This document shows, in pieces, positions 1 to 7,181 of a stretch of 54,176 nucleotides of DNA. Made by a program: the position numbers and the translations under genes. Every line of letters starts with the position of its first letter. Position 1 is the stretch's first letter. The stretch lies in contig NZ_KB894217.1 of assembly GCF_000374405.1 (NCBI RefSeq), forward strand, positions 222,603 to 276,778. The letters are read 5' to 3'. The notes beneath the pieces were generated by a model that made no database searches, was not told the DNA's origin, and saw only the letters and a program-made list of their open reading frames with translations. Source of the DNA: Riemerella columbina DSM 16469. Lineage in GTDB: Bacteria; Bacteroidota; Bacteroidia; Flavobacteriales; Weeksellaceae.

Positions 1-285
1 CAAGGTTTACCTTTAGCCATTTCTAATCCTGTAGCGGGCAATCATAACGACCTTTATGAGATTGAGGTTCAATTTGAAACGATTACGGACATCCTTGAAC
101 AAACTAATATTGCGGTTGATGGACTTTTTCTCAATGCTGACGCAGGTTTTGACTCTAAAGAGTTTCGTTGTTCTTGTAACAAGAAAGATATACAAGGTAA
201 TATTTGCTTTAATAAAAGAAACAACGATACTTCTGATAGGGATGAATATTTTGACCCTCTTCTCTACGAAGAAAGGTACAAAATA
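1..285 (+). pseudogene. IS4/IS5-superfamily transposase, upstream part, split by the Mu-like element
   Basis: Frame 1 is open from the window edge and reads as the catalytic core of a DDE insertion-sequence transposase. It includes NADAGFD, which carries a catalytic Asp, and ends with LLYEERYKI just before the Mu-like element. The real start lies outside the window. The downstream part resumes at 7482 with ERTNGWLDSY, so the E-R-T-N stretch that normally follows is displaced by 7.2 kb. The exact family is not certain; the DAGFD and YEERYxIERTN signatures fit Bacteroidota IS4/IS5-type elements. The gene is inactivated by the insertion but otherwise shows no frameshift or internal stop. Confidence 0.85.
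280..285. repeat. Target-site duplication, copy 1
   Basis: AAAATA is directly repeated at 7476-7481, flanking the Mu-like element. Only one copy is needed to keep the host transposase in frame. Mu makes 5-bp duplications; here the shared word is 6 bp, so one base may be chance or the duplication may be 6 bp. Confidence 0.85.
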
Positions 286-290
286 TAATC

Positions 291-328
291 GTGCAAATAA
301 AAAGTAAATAAAAAAAGCAAATATTTTT
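291..328 (+). repeat. Right-end transposase-binding repeat of the Mu-like element
   Basis: Positions 296-308 read AATAAAAAGTAAA. The same 13 nt occur inverted at 7451-7463 near the other end. Positions 301-328 also match 7221-7248 in direct orientation at 25 of 28 bases. Mu-family ends carry several MuA-binding sites in mixed orientation, so these are the best candidates for transposase binding sites. Binding itself is inferred. Confidence 0.6.
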
Positions 329-406
329 GATTTTCAGACACTTTTATAATTCCAATCATCGGACAAGTTTTTGGAGAGATAAAACTATTTTTTTTATTTT
401 TGGAGT

Positions 407-625
407 ATGATTACAGAAAGAGCCAGAGGTAAAAAAATAAATCAATTATTAAGGTATAAAAGCATAATGGAAGAATTTGACAAACATTATAGTCAAAATA
501 TCCCTATCACTGTTATACATAGGAAGTATATTTATCCTAAGTTCTTCATCAGCCGAGATACTTTATATAGAATATTTAACACTCCAATAAATGAGCAACT
601 CGCAGAATTAGGTTATTTAAATTAG
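407..625 (+). CDS. Hypothetical protein at the right end of the Mu-like element
   Basis: A 72-residue basic protein that I do not recognise. It is the only gene on + in the right half of the element, reads toward the capsid gene and ends before a strong terminator hairpin. It is rich in Lys/Arg/Tyr (ARGKKINQLLRYK) and predicted mostly helical, with a segment ISRDTLYRIF that could be the recognition helix of a small HTH. No signal peptide or membrane segment is seen. In Mu the equivalent position holds accessory genes such as com/mom, but there is no similarity to either. The start is the ATG at 407; about 120 nt of AT-rich end sequence lies upstream. It may be cargo or a regulator. Confidence 0.6.
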   Translation: MITERARGKKINQLLRYKSIMEEFDKHYSQNIPITVIHRKYIYPKFFISRDTLYRIFNTPINEQLAELGYLN

Positions 626-650
626 ATAAGTGATAATTTCAATTTTATTA

Positions 651-685
651 TAAAGCCCCATTAAAGAATATTTAATGGGGCTTTA
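651..685. terminator. Bidirectional terminator between the 72-aa ORF and the capsid gene
   Basis: Perfect 15-bp stem TAAAGCCCCATTAAA (651-665) with its complement at 671-685 and a 5-nt loop. It lies between convergent genes, flanked by A/T runs on both sides. Confidence 0.85.
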
Positions 686-703
686 ATCTTGTTTTAAATC
701 ATT

Positions 704-1582
704 TTAAACCTTTGCAGATACTATTGCTCCGATACCTTTATTTCGGATTGGTAAGGCAATAAATCGTTTATCAAATCCTATTACTGTGCCTCGTAGTTCT
801 GGGTCGTTCATTCTTTCATACATTTTAAAACTTCCGTCCGCTTTCATTACTTCATCACCAGAAAAAGCAAAGGAGCAGAAAGTATCTGTATTTGCTTTTG
901 CCTTACCGAATTTCTCTTTTTGTAAAGTAGTGGCGTTATAGGTTGGGTTTTTAGTAAATTCTAAAATATTGAACCCTGCAAATCGTCTCGGTTCTCCATT
1001 CACAAAGTCGGTAATATCTTTGAAACTTCGTAAGTCTGCTAAAATTAAATCTTCCGTGTGGCGTGGGTCTAATACTAAAAATCGCTTATCTACTGGAATA
1101 TCCAATATATCAAATCTTCGTTTAAGTTTCAATATATCTTCTACTTTTAGTCTTTTATGCCCCTCTCCGTTGTCTTCGCCTGTGGTTGCAATAACTGGGG
1201 TAAAATCGGAGTTTCCATCAGGAGCAAAGGCGTGGGCGGCTTTGGTTGCAGTTCTTGTCTGTAATGCCATTTTATGTCCATAAATCACACTTTCCATTTT
1301 ATCGTAAGAAAGTTCTATTGCTTCGGGGTTTCTTACGAGTGTGTTCTCCGTCTCAAATAAATCCAGTTCAAAAGATAGTGGCGTGTCTTCTCTTTCGTTT
1401 ATCGCAATAGGATAAGTTTTGTTATTTATCAATACTTTGGGGTCAAAGCCTGTTTCTGCCATATTGATAATATCATACTCCACGAATTGCGAAAAATCCC
1501 TTGCATAGCTCAAAAAAGAAACTGCTGGATAAAAATTCTTTTGAATTTGGTCTGTCCAAATTTGCTTGTTTAATGTACTCAT
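704..1582 (-). CDS. Mu-like major head (capsid) protein, gpT-type
   Basis: A 292-residue protein with features of HK97-fold major capsid proteins of Mu-like phages: an N-terminal region with several aromatic residues, a long acidic mid-segment, and a C-terminal region containing RFLVLDPRHTEDLI, typical of the capsid A/P-domain core, followed by a glycine-rich end. The length is close to Mu gpT (about 305 aa). It is the last gene of the - strand operon, directly after the prohead protease/scaffold, the order I-T seen in Mu. It would self-assemble into the prohead shell, but no portal, terminase or tail genes accompany it here. The family call rests on residue patterns and gene order. Confidence 0.7.
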   Translation of the reverse strand: MSTLNKQIWTDQIQKNFYPAVSFLSYARDFSQFVEYDIINMAETGFDPKVLINNKTYPIAINEREDTPLSFELDLFETENTLVRNPEAIELSYDKMESVIYGHKMALQTRTATKAAHAFAPDGNSDFTPVIATTGEDNGEGHKRLKVEDILKLKRRFDILDIPVDKRFLVLDPRHTEDLILADLRSFKDITDFVNGEPRRFAGFNILEFTKNPTYNATTLQKEKFGKAKANTDTFCSFAFSGDEVMKADGSFKMYERMNDPELRGTVIGFDKRFIALPIRNKGIGAIVSAKV

Positions 1583-1608
1583 TTTCTTGAAATTATTTAT
1601 ATTAAAAA

Positions 1609-2502
1609 TTAAATTATTGTGTGTTTTTCCTTATAGGCTTCATCTACAAGTCTTTGATATAATTCTTTGTCTTTTTCTAATTCATCAGGGGCAAATTTTC
1701 GGTATTCCTCTAATCCCCAGTCTATTTTACTTTTTCCGCTCTTATTGGCTAATGCCCTGCGTGTTTTTTCTATTTCTTGAATAGGGCTAAAAGTCTTTAA
1801 CGGATAAGTTCCAAAAATAGCGGTAATAAGGTTCTTTTTGGCTTGATAAAAATCTTTTTCAAAATCCTTTTTTTGGAGTTCTTTCAAATGTTCTGGTATA
1901 ACTTTTCGCCCTACTGCTATATCTAATAAAGCCTCTATTTCTATTGCTCTATCTTCATCTACTTCTTTTTTAAAGTCCAAAAGATACTTAAATTCACTTC
2001 TTAAAAGTCCTATTTGCTCCGCTATGCCCGTAAAACTTCTATCTTCTGAAACTAATGCGTGGGCTACGATATTTTGAGCCGTCATATTTTCAAAATAAAG
2101 AGATATGATTTCTGTATTATCATAGAGTTTTAGGGCGTTGGGGTTGCTTCCTATATCCACGATGGAAATTTCATAAAGTTGGCATTTTTCTAAAACGCTA
2201 TTTTTTAAATCTTCTTTTTGGTAGGTAATCCCAAGACTTGCTCCCCTTAAAAACTCCTGTTCTACTTGCCTTGCTACTTCTTTACCTTTTTCGCTTTCCG
2301 TGTCAAAAATAGCATCTGCATAAAGTTTATTATCTTCTTTTCTGAGGTTCTCCCAACGCCCTATAATCGTGGGGCGTTCGTGCATATAAAGCATTATAGG
2401 ATTTTTCTCAAACTGTGTGGTATCTATGCCCTCTGTAAGGACTTTGAACCCGTGAGAGTTCTCGCTCTCATCACTGACTAAAAATGTTTGTTTTTTACTC
2501 AT
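1609..2502 (-). CDS. Prohead protease with C-terminal scaffold region (Mu gpI-like)
   Basis: A 297-residue protein. Residues 1 to about 135 look like the HK97/S78-type prohead serine protease fold: a candidate catalytic His at about 41 in LYMHERP, a glycine-rich turn, and a candidate catalytic Ser at about 89 in RGASLGI. Residues 140-297 are charged, helical and Lys/Glu-rich, as expected of an internal scaffold cleaved off during maturation. Mu gpI has the same protease-scaffold layout. The start overlaps the upstream 77-aa ORF by 4 nt, so the two are translationally coupled, and the capsid gene follows after 26 nt. The active-site residues are retained, which argues against decay. Confidence 0.78.
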   Translation of the reverse strand: MSKKQTFLVSDESENSHGFKVLTEGIDTTQFEKNPIMLYMHERPTIIGRWENLRKEDNKLYADAIFDTESEKGKEVARQVEQEFLRGASLGITYQKEDLKNSVLEKCQLYEISIVDIGSNPNALKLYDNTEIISLYFENMTAQNIVAHALVSEDRSFTGIAEQIGLLRSEFKYLLDFKKEVDEDRAIEIEALLDIAVGRKVIPEHLKELQKKDFEKDFYQAKKNLITAIFGTYPLKTFSPIQEIEKTRRALANKSGKSKIDWGLEEYRKFAPDELEKDKELYQRLVDEAYKEKHTII

Positions 2503-2732
2503 TTTATTTCTTTTAAATATTGTCCCAATAGTCTTAATGTTCTTTTAGCTTCTTTAATTTCAAATGCTTCATTACACGATATTAAAATATCACGTTCTTT
2601 ATGTAAGCATTCTTGGATATAGTAATAAAATAGATTATCAATAGCGTCTATTTGTTCCTGAAAATAATTACCAGCAAATTCTTCTATTTCAATGATTTCT
2701 TTCAATGTATCACTTTTTATGGTGGATTTCAT
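2499..2732 (-). CDS. Small acidic helical protein between MuB and the prohead protease
   Basis: A 77-residue protein that I do not recognise. It is Glu/Ile/Leu-rich and almost entirely helical by eye, with two candidate amphipathic helices (residues 8-45 and 50-76). It has no membrane segment and no metal-binding cysteine pattern. It starts 11 nt after the stop of the MuB gene and overlaps the protease start by 4 nt, so it is a full member of the operon. In Mu this point separates the early genes from more than ten kb of late and structural genes; here this one small ORF bridges them. It could be a packaging or late-activation adaptor, but that is only positional inference. Confidence 0.6.
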   Translation of the reverse strand: MKSTIKSDTLKEIIEIEEFAGNYFQEQIDAIDNLFYYYIQECLHKERDILISCNEAFEIKEAKRTLRLLGQYLKEIK

Positions 2733-2743
2733 TTTCTTTTATT

Positions 2744-3655
2744 TTATGATAGTTCCAATGTTAATAATTCTCTTTGTATAATTCTTTTTAGTCTGCGTAA
2801 ATCATCTATAAATTCCGCTGTTCCTCCTGCTGTGATTTCCTCTTTGGGTTTGAGTTCTTTAAAAATACTCTTAATCAAACCCTTGTCGGTTATTCCGTTG
2901 GCTTGGCAAATCATCTCTACATCTACCAGTCTTGCACCGACAATATCATTTATAAACTTCCTCCCAAAACGGCTGTCTATCTCATCAAAGCCCAAAAGGT
3001 TATATTTTACGCCTCTTTTTATGGTTTTTTCGAGGTTCTCCGTTCCTGCTATGATTACCCCTATCTCGTCCTCCAATTCGTTGTATAAGGTAATAAACCA
3101 GCGGAGAGCGGAGGGTTTGAGCTTATCGGCTTCGTCTATGATTAAAAGCGGATTTTTGCCCTTTCTATTGGAAAGAAAATCAATTGCTTTCATTCCTAAT
3201 TTATCTACGCTTGTATATCCTTTGCCTGTATCTACACCTAAAATCCTGCATAATTCCATTAAAAAATCCCTCTTGCTCCATTCTCTGGCTTGGATAAAAA
3301 ACACGCTTTGTCCTTTGTTCTGCTCTGCAAAAGTTTTTAAAGTGGCTGTTTTTCCACTTCCTGCCTTGCAACTAATCGCCATAAACAAACTCCTTTCTTT
3401 GGAAACCCTTATATACTTGCTTATCTGCTGAAAGGCTAATGTTTCTGCAATGTTCCAACGCTGAACATTCATACCTAATTGATTGGCTACCTTTTGCCAC
3501 ATCGTTTCCGCTATACTTTCCCAGTTATTATTTACCATTTGGGAAATAGTTGCTTCCGACACGCCTACTTTGGTTGCTACTCTCATATAGCTTCCCAATC
3601 GTTTTTTTTCTTCTTGGATTGCTTGTACAATCTCTTTTTTTTGTAATTTTGCCAT
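2744..3655 (-). CDS. MuB-like AAA+ ATPase, transposition target-DNA activator
   Basis: A 303-residue protein. The N-terminus has a lambda-repressor-like HTH (about 24-45, including GVSEATISQMVNN), as in Mu B. The AAA+ core follows with Walker A CKAGSGKT at about 96-103 and Walker B LLIIDEADKL at about 170-179. The helical C-terminus (IDDLRRLKRIIQRELL) fits the B DNA-binding/oligomerisation domain. MuB forms ATP-dependent filaments on target DNA, activates MuA and gives target immunity. The gene follows muA by 47 nt in the same direction, and all catalytic motifs are intact, so the transposition module looks functional. Confidence 0.88.
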   Translation of the reverse strand: MAKLQKKEIVQAIQEEKKRLGSYMRVATKVGVSEATISQMVNNNWESIAETMWQKVANQLGMNVQRWNIAETLAFQQISKYIRVSKERSLFMAISCKAGSGKTATLKTFAEQNKGQSVFFIQAREWSKRDFLMELCRILGVDTGKGYTSVDKLGMKAIDFLSNRKGKNPLLIIDEADKLKPSALRWFITLYNELEDEIGVIIAGTENLEKTIKRGVKYNLLGFDEIDSRFGRKFINDIVGARLVDVEMICQANGITDKGLIKSIFKELKPKEEITAGGTAEFIDDLRRLKRIIQRELLTLELS

Positions 3656-3702
3656 CGTAAGTATTTATTTTAATTATTCTTTAAAAAAGATTTAAAGAGT
3701 GG

Positions 3703-5505
3703 TTAAATATTCAAAGAGTTTAAAAGCTCTTCTGCATTAAATTCATCGGGGGAATATTCGCCAAAATCGTCCCCTGATGCTTTTCTTAAAGGAATAATTT
3801 TTCCCAATCCATTGTACTCATCTTCATACTGGTTAGCTTCAATTTTATTGGTATGTATGCCCATCAATAAAGCTTCTTCCCCAACTCCTGAAACAATTTT
3901 ATTATATTGTTCTTCTTTCAGCTCTTTAATACGCCTTTGTCGTGCTTTTTCTTGGGATATTCTTCCCAGTTCTGCATTAGGTCCGTATTTTACAATCTTT
4001 TTAAATTCCTGTACTCTACAAAGAGAGATTAAAAAATGCTCGTGCTTTCTCCATACATATACCTCACTCAAATCCTCCATATCATACGAAACTACCACTC
4101 TTTGATTTTGATAATTTGAAATAACATCATAGTGTTTTTCGCTTATCATATAATGGAATTTTACCCCCATTACTTCTATATGAAACTGACCATTATTCCG
4201 TATTGTAGTCTCTATTTTCCTATCAAATAACATAGACTTTTGTAGTCTGTTTATTTCTATGATATGAGGTTTTTCGCTTTCTTGGTGCAGTTCTTTTGGT
4301 GTTTTATGAAACCCCTTATGCTTACGGCTATACTCTGAATATTTTAACCCTCTCCATTGCTCTATAAGGCTCTCACATTCTTCTACGGCTTGGATAAGGT
4401 CAAACCCTGCTTTTTTGCTCTCTTTTCTTAGTTTTTCCAAATATTCAGGACTTCGGTGGGCGTTCTCTCTGGTGGAGGTTATCCCCTCACCGTAATAGTA
4501 TTTTGAGCCCATTAAAACCACACTTTGAAAAGTTCCAAACCAACGCTCTACACTGGCTTTATCACTCGCTAAATGCGTAAATCTCACCTTAACGCCTAAG
4601 CTTTCCAATTGCTTAATTAAAACCTTATTTTCTTCCGTATTGTGTCCTGGAAACTTATCCGTTACGATTTCATAAGGTAAATACCCCGCTTGTTTTACTG
4701 CCATTTGTAAAGCCTTTGCAAAACTGGTTTTATTCTCTGAATAAGTTAGATTATATCCCAATATATCCCCACTCATTACATCACGAACCACAACCGCCAT
4801 TAGGTGCTTTTGTATCTTATTTCCCTCATTGTCTTTGGTCTCGTGGGCTATCATATTAACCCTTGTAGCGTCTATTTGCCAACAATCCCCAGCATATAAA
4901 GCATCTTCAAAAGGAATGTAAGATTTATAAATATTACTCTTTTTACTGCTCCCAAATCGTTTTTCAGCAGTTAGAAAATCGGTAAGAGGTTTATTCAAAA
5001 ATCTTTTACACCATCTTTCAGACGGCTTTTTCCTCCCTGTTCTATCACAAGCCTTCCAAAACTCTCGTATGATATGTATTTGGCTAAAATTAGCTCCATT
5101 AGCTCTTAAATGGAGCAACCAACCAAATAAAACGGGGTCGTCGTATTTTAATGCTCCTTTGTGCCCTAATCTCGGTTGATAGATAATATCCGTTATAGCG
5201 TGGTCAGTAGTCTCTAATATATCCACTTTCTCCTTTAATTTCAAAGGGTTACAAGGTAAATACTGCATTTTATTTTCTTTGAGAATAACGCTTAAATCCT
5301 TATACAACTTCATTTTTGTACCTGGATAAGTATTCTTGTTCTCCATCATAAAAGCTACTGCACTACACGATTTGGCTAACGACTGGCGTTTGACTTCTTC
5401 CGTCCCATTATAATAACTCAAATAGTCCTTATAATGCTCTTCTATGTAGTCAAAAAACGCTTTTTTTAGATTAGTGAGGGTTCTTTCGTTATTTGGTTTT
5501 TCCAT
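3703..5505 (-). CDS. MuA-like DDE transposase
   Basis: A 600-residue protein with an rve-type catalytic core. The acidic triad is visible: Asp at about 212 in CWQIDAT, Asp at about 283 in EIVTDKFPGH and Glu at about 320 in ASVERWFG. A Mu-type C-terminal beta-barrel and tail follow, and the last 60 residues are charged and could contact MuB. The N-terminal 200 residues carry end-binding helical domains, including a Mu-type region with RKKPSERWCKRFL. The length is slightly below Mu A (663 aa), and the first 40 nt overlap the preceding 114-aa ORF, which may supply a separate N-terminal domain. Function: strand transfer of the element ends. No stop or frameshift is seen. Confidence 0.9.
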   Translation of the reverse strand: MEKPNNERTLTNLKKAFFDYIEEHYKDYLSYYNGTEEVKRQSLAKSCSAVAFMMENKNTYPGTKMKLYKDLSVILKENKMQYLPCNPLKLKEKVDILETTDHAITDIIYQPRLGHKGALKYDDPVLFGWLLHLRANGANFSQIHIIREFWKACDRTGRKKPSERWCKRFLNKPLTDFLTAEKRFGSSKKSNIYKSYIPFEDALYAGDCWQIDATRVNMIAHETKDNEGNKIQKHLMAVVVRDVMSGDILGYNLTYSENKTSFAKALQMAVKQAGYLPYEIVTDKFPGHNTEENKVLIKQLESLGVKVRFTHLASDKASVERWFGTFQSVVLMGSKYYYGEGITSTRENAHRSPEYLEKLRKESKKAGFDLIQAVEECESLIEQWRGLKYSEYSRKHKGFHKTPKELHQESEKPHIIEINRLQKSMLFDRKIETTIRNNGQFHIEVMGVKFHYMISEKHYDVISNYQNQRVVVSYDMEDLSEVYVWRKHEHFLISLCRVQEFKKIVKYGPNAELGRISQEKARQRRIKELKEEQYNKIVSGVGEEALLMGIHTNKIEANQYEDEYNGLGKIIPLRKASGDDFGEYSPDEFNAEELLNSLNI

Positions 5506-5810
5506 TCTTTTTTGAGTGTTTCCGTGTCTCCAAACAACGAACGGTAATGAGTAGGAGCTCGGTCGGGTATATTATCTATACAATAGTAAAAACTATTCTT
5601 TACCTTTGCCCAACGCCACGCCTTGCCTGTATTGGGCAAATAGGTCGCTGTTAGATAGGTGCCCCGTACGCTGTCTTTGTATTTGGAACGAACTTTCCAC
5701 AAATATTCTTCTGAAACCTCACAAACCTCCATTATCAGCCGTTGAGAAAGCCAAACGCTCTCAATGGCGTTCTTTTTCCTTACGATAATATCGTCTGCTA
5801 ATAGGTTCAT
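5466..5810 (-). CDS. Small DNA-binding-like protein upstream of and overlapping muA
   Basis: A 114-residue protein whose 3' end overlaps the muA start by 40 nt in another frame and whose start overlaps the ner-like stop (ATGA, 5807-5810). Residues 1-45 (LSQRLIMEVCEVSEEYLWKV) resemble a winged-helix or HTH segment, followed by aromatic-rich KAWRWAKVKNSFYYC. Mu A has an N-terminal enhancer-binding domain; in this element that role may sit on a separate polypeptide. I do not recognise a named family. The tight overlap on both sides shows it belongs to the early operon ner-ORF114-A-B. Confidence 0.65.
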   Translation of the reverse strand: MNLLADDIIVRKKNAIESVWLSQRLIMEVCEVSEEYLWKVRSKYKDSVRGTYLTATYLPNTGKAWRWAKVKNSFYYCIDNIPDRAPTHYRSLFGDTETLKKEWKNQITKEPSLI

Positions 5811-6040
5811 TTGTCTTTGTTTTCGTTCTCTACTTCTTTTTTAATCTTTTCTACAAGTTCCTCCCTGCCTGTTACGATTTTATACATTATCTTAACCGCA
5901 GCTGTATTACCTCGCTTATAACGAGACCAAGCCGTAGCCTGGGGAACGCCTAAAATATCAGACAATAAAAGTGAGTCCGAAGACATCTTTTTCTTCTCGC
6001 ATATCTGAAACATCTCAGATAAATTTTCTACCTTTGTCAT
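5807..6040 (-). CDS. Ner-like small HTH protein, first gene of the transposition operon
   Basis: A 77-residue protein with a helix-turn-helix around residues 22-45 (LLLSDILGVPQATAWSRYKR) and a charged Lys/Glu tail. It is transcribed away from the repressor, in the position of ner in Mu, where Ner damps early transcription and the repressor promoter. A -7 box on the minus strand lies about 33 nt upstream. The homology to Ner is by position and fold type rather than by clear sequence identity. Confidence 0.65.
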   Translation of the reverse strand: MTKVENLSEMFQICEKKKMSSDSLLLSDILGVPQATAWSRYKRGNTAAVKIMYKIVTGREELVEKIKKEVENENKDK

Positions 6041-6072
6041 ACTTTTAAATATTATTTATTAAAATCTTTTTG

Positions 6073-6105
6073 CAAATATATAGAATATTTTACGAACAAA
6101 ACAAA
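6073..6105 (-). promoter_or_regulatory. Early promoter of the Mu-like element
   Basis: On the minus strand, TATATTTG (6080-6073) fits the Bacteroidota -7 consensus TAnnTTTG, and TTTG at 6105-6102 lies 21 nt upstream as a -33 element. It would drive the ner-ORF114-A-B-ORF77-protease-capsid operon. The region between the divergent HTH genes is the natural operator for the repressor, but I could not delimit operator repeats. Confidence 0.6.
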
Positions 6106-6111
6106 TTAAAA

Positions 6112-6552
6112 ATGGAAAATTTTACGAATTTATCCGATAGAATAAGACAAATAATTAATTATAAAGGTATTAGCATAAATAAATTTTCTCTACAAATAGG
6201 CGTTTCAAATAGCTATTTTAACAAAATATTGAGAGATAACAATAGTGTAGGGTCTGATAAAATTGAGAAAATTTTACGAGAATACCCCGAAATTAATCCT
6301 GAATGGCTAATATTAGGAAATGGCGAAATGCTTAAAAATATTGACACTATTACCCAAACCACAACAGGAAATAATAATATTTCCATAGGAAAAGGAAATA
6401 ATAACAGTGTAAGTTCCAGTACAAGAGACAATACCATAAAACAACTACAAAAAGAATTGGAGGACTGCAAGAACCAACTGGAAGACTATAAAAAAATGAT
6501 AGCTGAAAAAGATAATCAACTGAATAAACTTTTGAATATATTAGCAAAATAA
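6112..6552 (+). CDS. c-type repressor: XRE HTH with G/N-rich motif and coiled coil
   Basis: About 146 residues from the ATG at 6112; the ATG at 6070 would add an unlikely leader peptide and lies in the divergent promoter. Residues 1-65 form an XRE HTH (INKFSLQIGVSNSYFNKIL), followed by NPEWLILGNGEML, typical of Bacteroidota phage repressors. A low-complexity segment TTTGNNNISIGKGNNN (about 84-99) comes next, and then a coiled coil from about 106 to the end. It is divergent from the early operon and 4 nt from the next + gene, which carries a similar G/N motif. It probably maintains lysogeny or transposition silence. No peptidase domain is seen, so induction is not by RecA-type self-cleavage. 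Confidence 0.8.
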   Translation: MENFTNLSDRIRQIINYKGISINKFSLQIGVSNSYFNKILRDNNSVGSDKIEKILREYPEINPEWLILGNGEMLKNIDTITQTTTGNNNISIGKGNNNSVSSSTRDNTIKQLQKELEDCKNQLEDYKKMIAEKDNQLNKLLNILAK

Positions 6553-6556
6553 TACT

Positions 6557-7117
6557 ATGGACAATATAGAGCAAAACATTACAGGAAACAATAATTTACA
6601 AGTAGGAGTAAATAACGGAGACATCATCAGAACCGAGAAAATAATAAGAAAAGTAGAAGTAATACACGATAAAAATGATTGTATTACTCCTGCACAAGCA
6701 TTAGAAATTAGCCAAAAAATAAAAGAGATTGGCTCTGTTTTGGCATTGGATAAAGAAAAATCCGAAAAAGGAAAAGTTTTTGCAAGTGAGCAAATCGCAT
6801 TCAAAAAGCAGTTTAAAATACATAAGTATGATGTACTCCCAAAAGACAAATTTGACGAAGCAATAAAATGGCTACAAAAGAGATATGTATATAAAGCTCA
6901 ACCAAAATTAAGAAAAGAGGACATAGATTCTTGGAGAAAAGATAAATATGCGACTATATATGCAAGAGCAAATCAATTAGGTATATCAAAAGAGGAATTA
7001 TATATTTTTGTTAATGATATACTAAAACATAAAAAATACTATAATTCTTTATCTGATTTAAGCCCTTCAAGTCTCAATAAGGTTTATAATAAAATTTTAG
7101 CAAAAACCAAAAAATAA
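6557..7117 (+). CDS. Second regulator-type protein with TGNNN motif, ORF6C-like C-terminus
   Basis: A 186-residue protein starting 4 nt after the repressor stop, so the two are co-transcribed. The N-terminus (residues 8-22, ITGNNNLQVGVNNGD) matches the G/N-rich motif in the repressor. Residues 35-75 are helical (TPAQALEISQKIKEIGSVLA). The C-terminal two thirds are basic, with FKIHKYDVLPKDKFDEAIKW resembling the ORF6C-type phage domain (weak call). No membrane segment is seen. In Mu, the genes between c and the left end are absent, so this is an additional component. Its role may be to modulate or associate with the repressor; this is inferred from the shared motif. Confidence 0.6.
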   Translation: MDNIEQNITGNNNLQVGVNNGDIIRTEKIIRKVEVIHDKNDCITPAQALEISQKIKEIGSVLALDKEKSEKGKVFASEQIAFKKQFKIHKYDVLPKDKFDEAIKWLQKRYVYKAQPKLRKEDIDSWRKDKYATIYARANQLGISKEELYIFVNDILKHKKYYNSLSDLSPSSLNKVYNKILAKTKK

Positions 7118-7120
7118 ATT

Positions 7121-7160
7121 TAGCCCTTGTAAAAATATTTAAACATCTTTACAGGGGCTA
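7121..7160 (+). terminator. Terminator of the repressor operon
   Basis: Stem TAGCCCTTGTAAA (7121-7133) pairs with TTTACAGGGGCTA (7148-7160) with one G.U pair. It starts 4 nt after the stop codon at 7117. Confidence 0.8.
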
Positions 7161-7181
7161 AAAATTTATTTTTCATTCAAG

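Noticed and set aside
2652..3431. 259-aa open frame on + opposite the MuB gene
   Set aside because: It is antisense to a gene with clear Walker motifs and has Ser/Leu-rich shadow-like composition.
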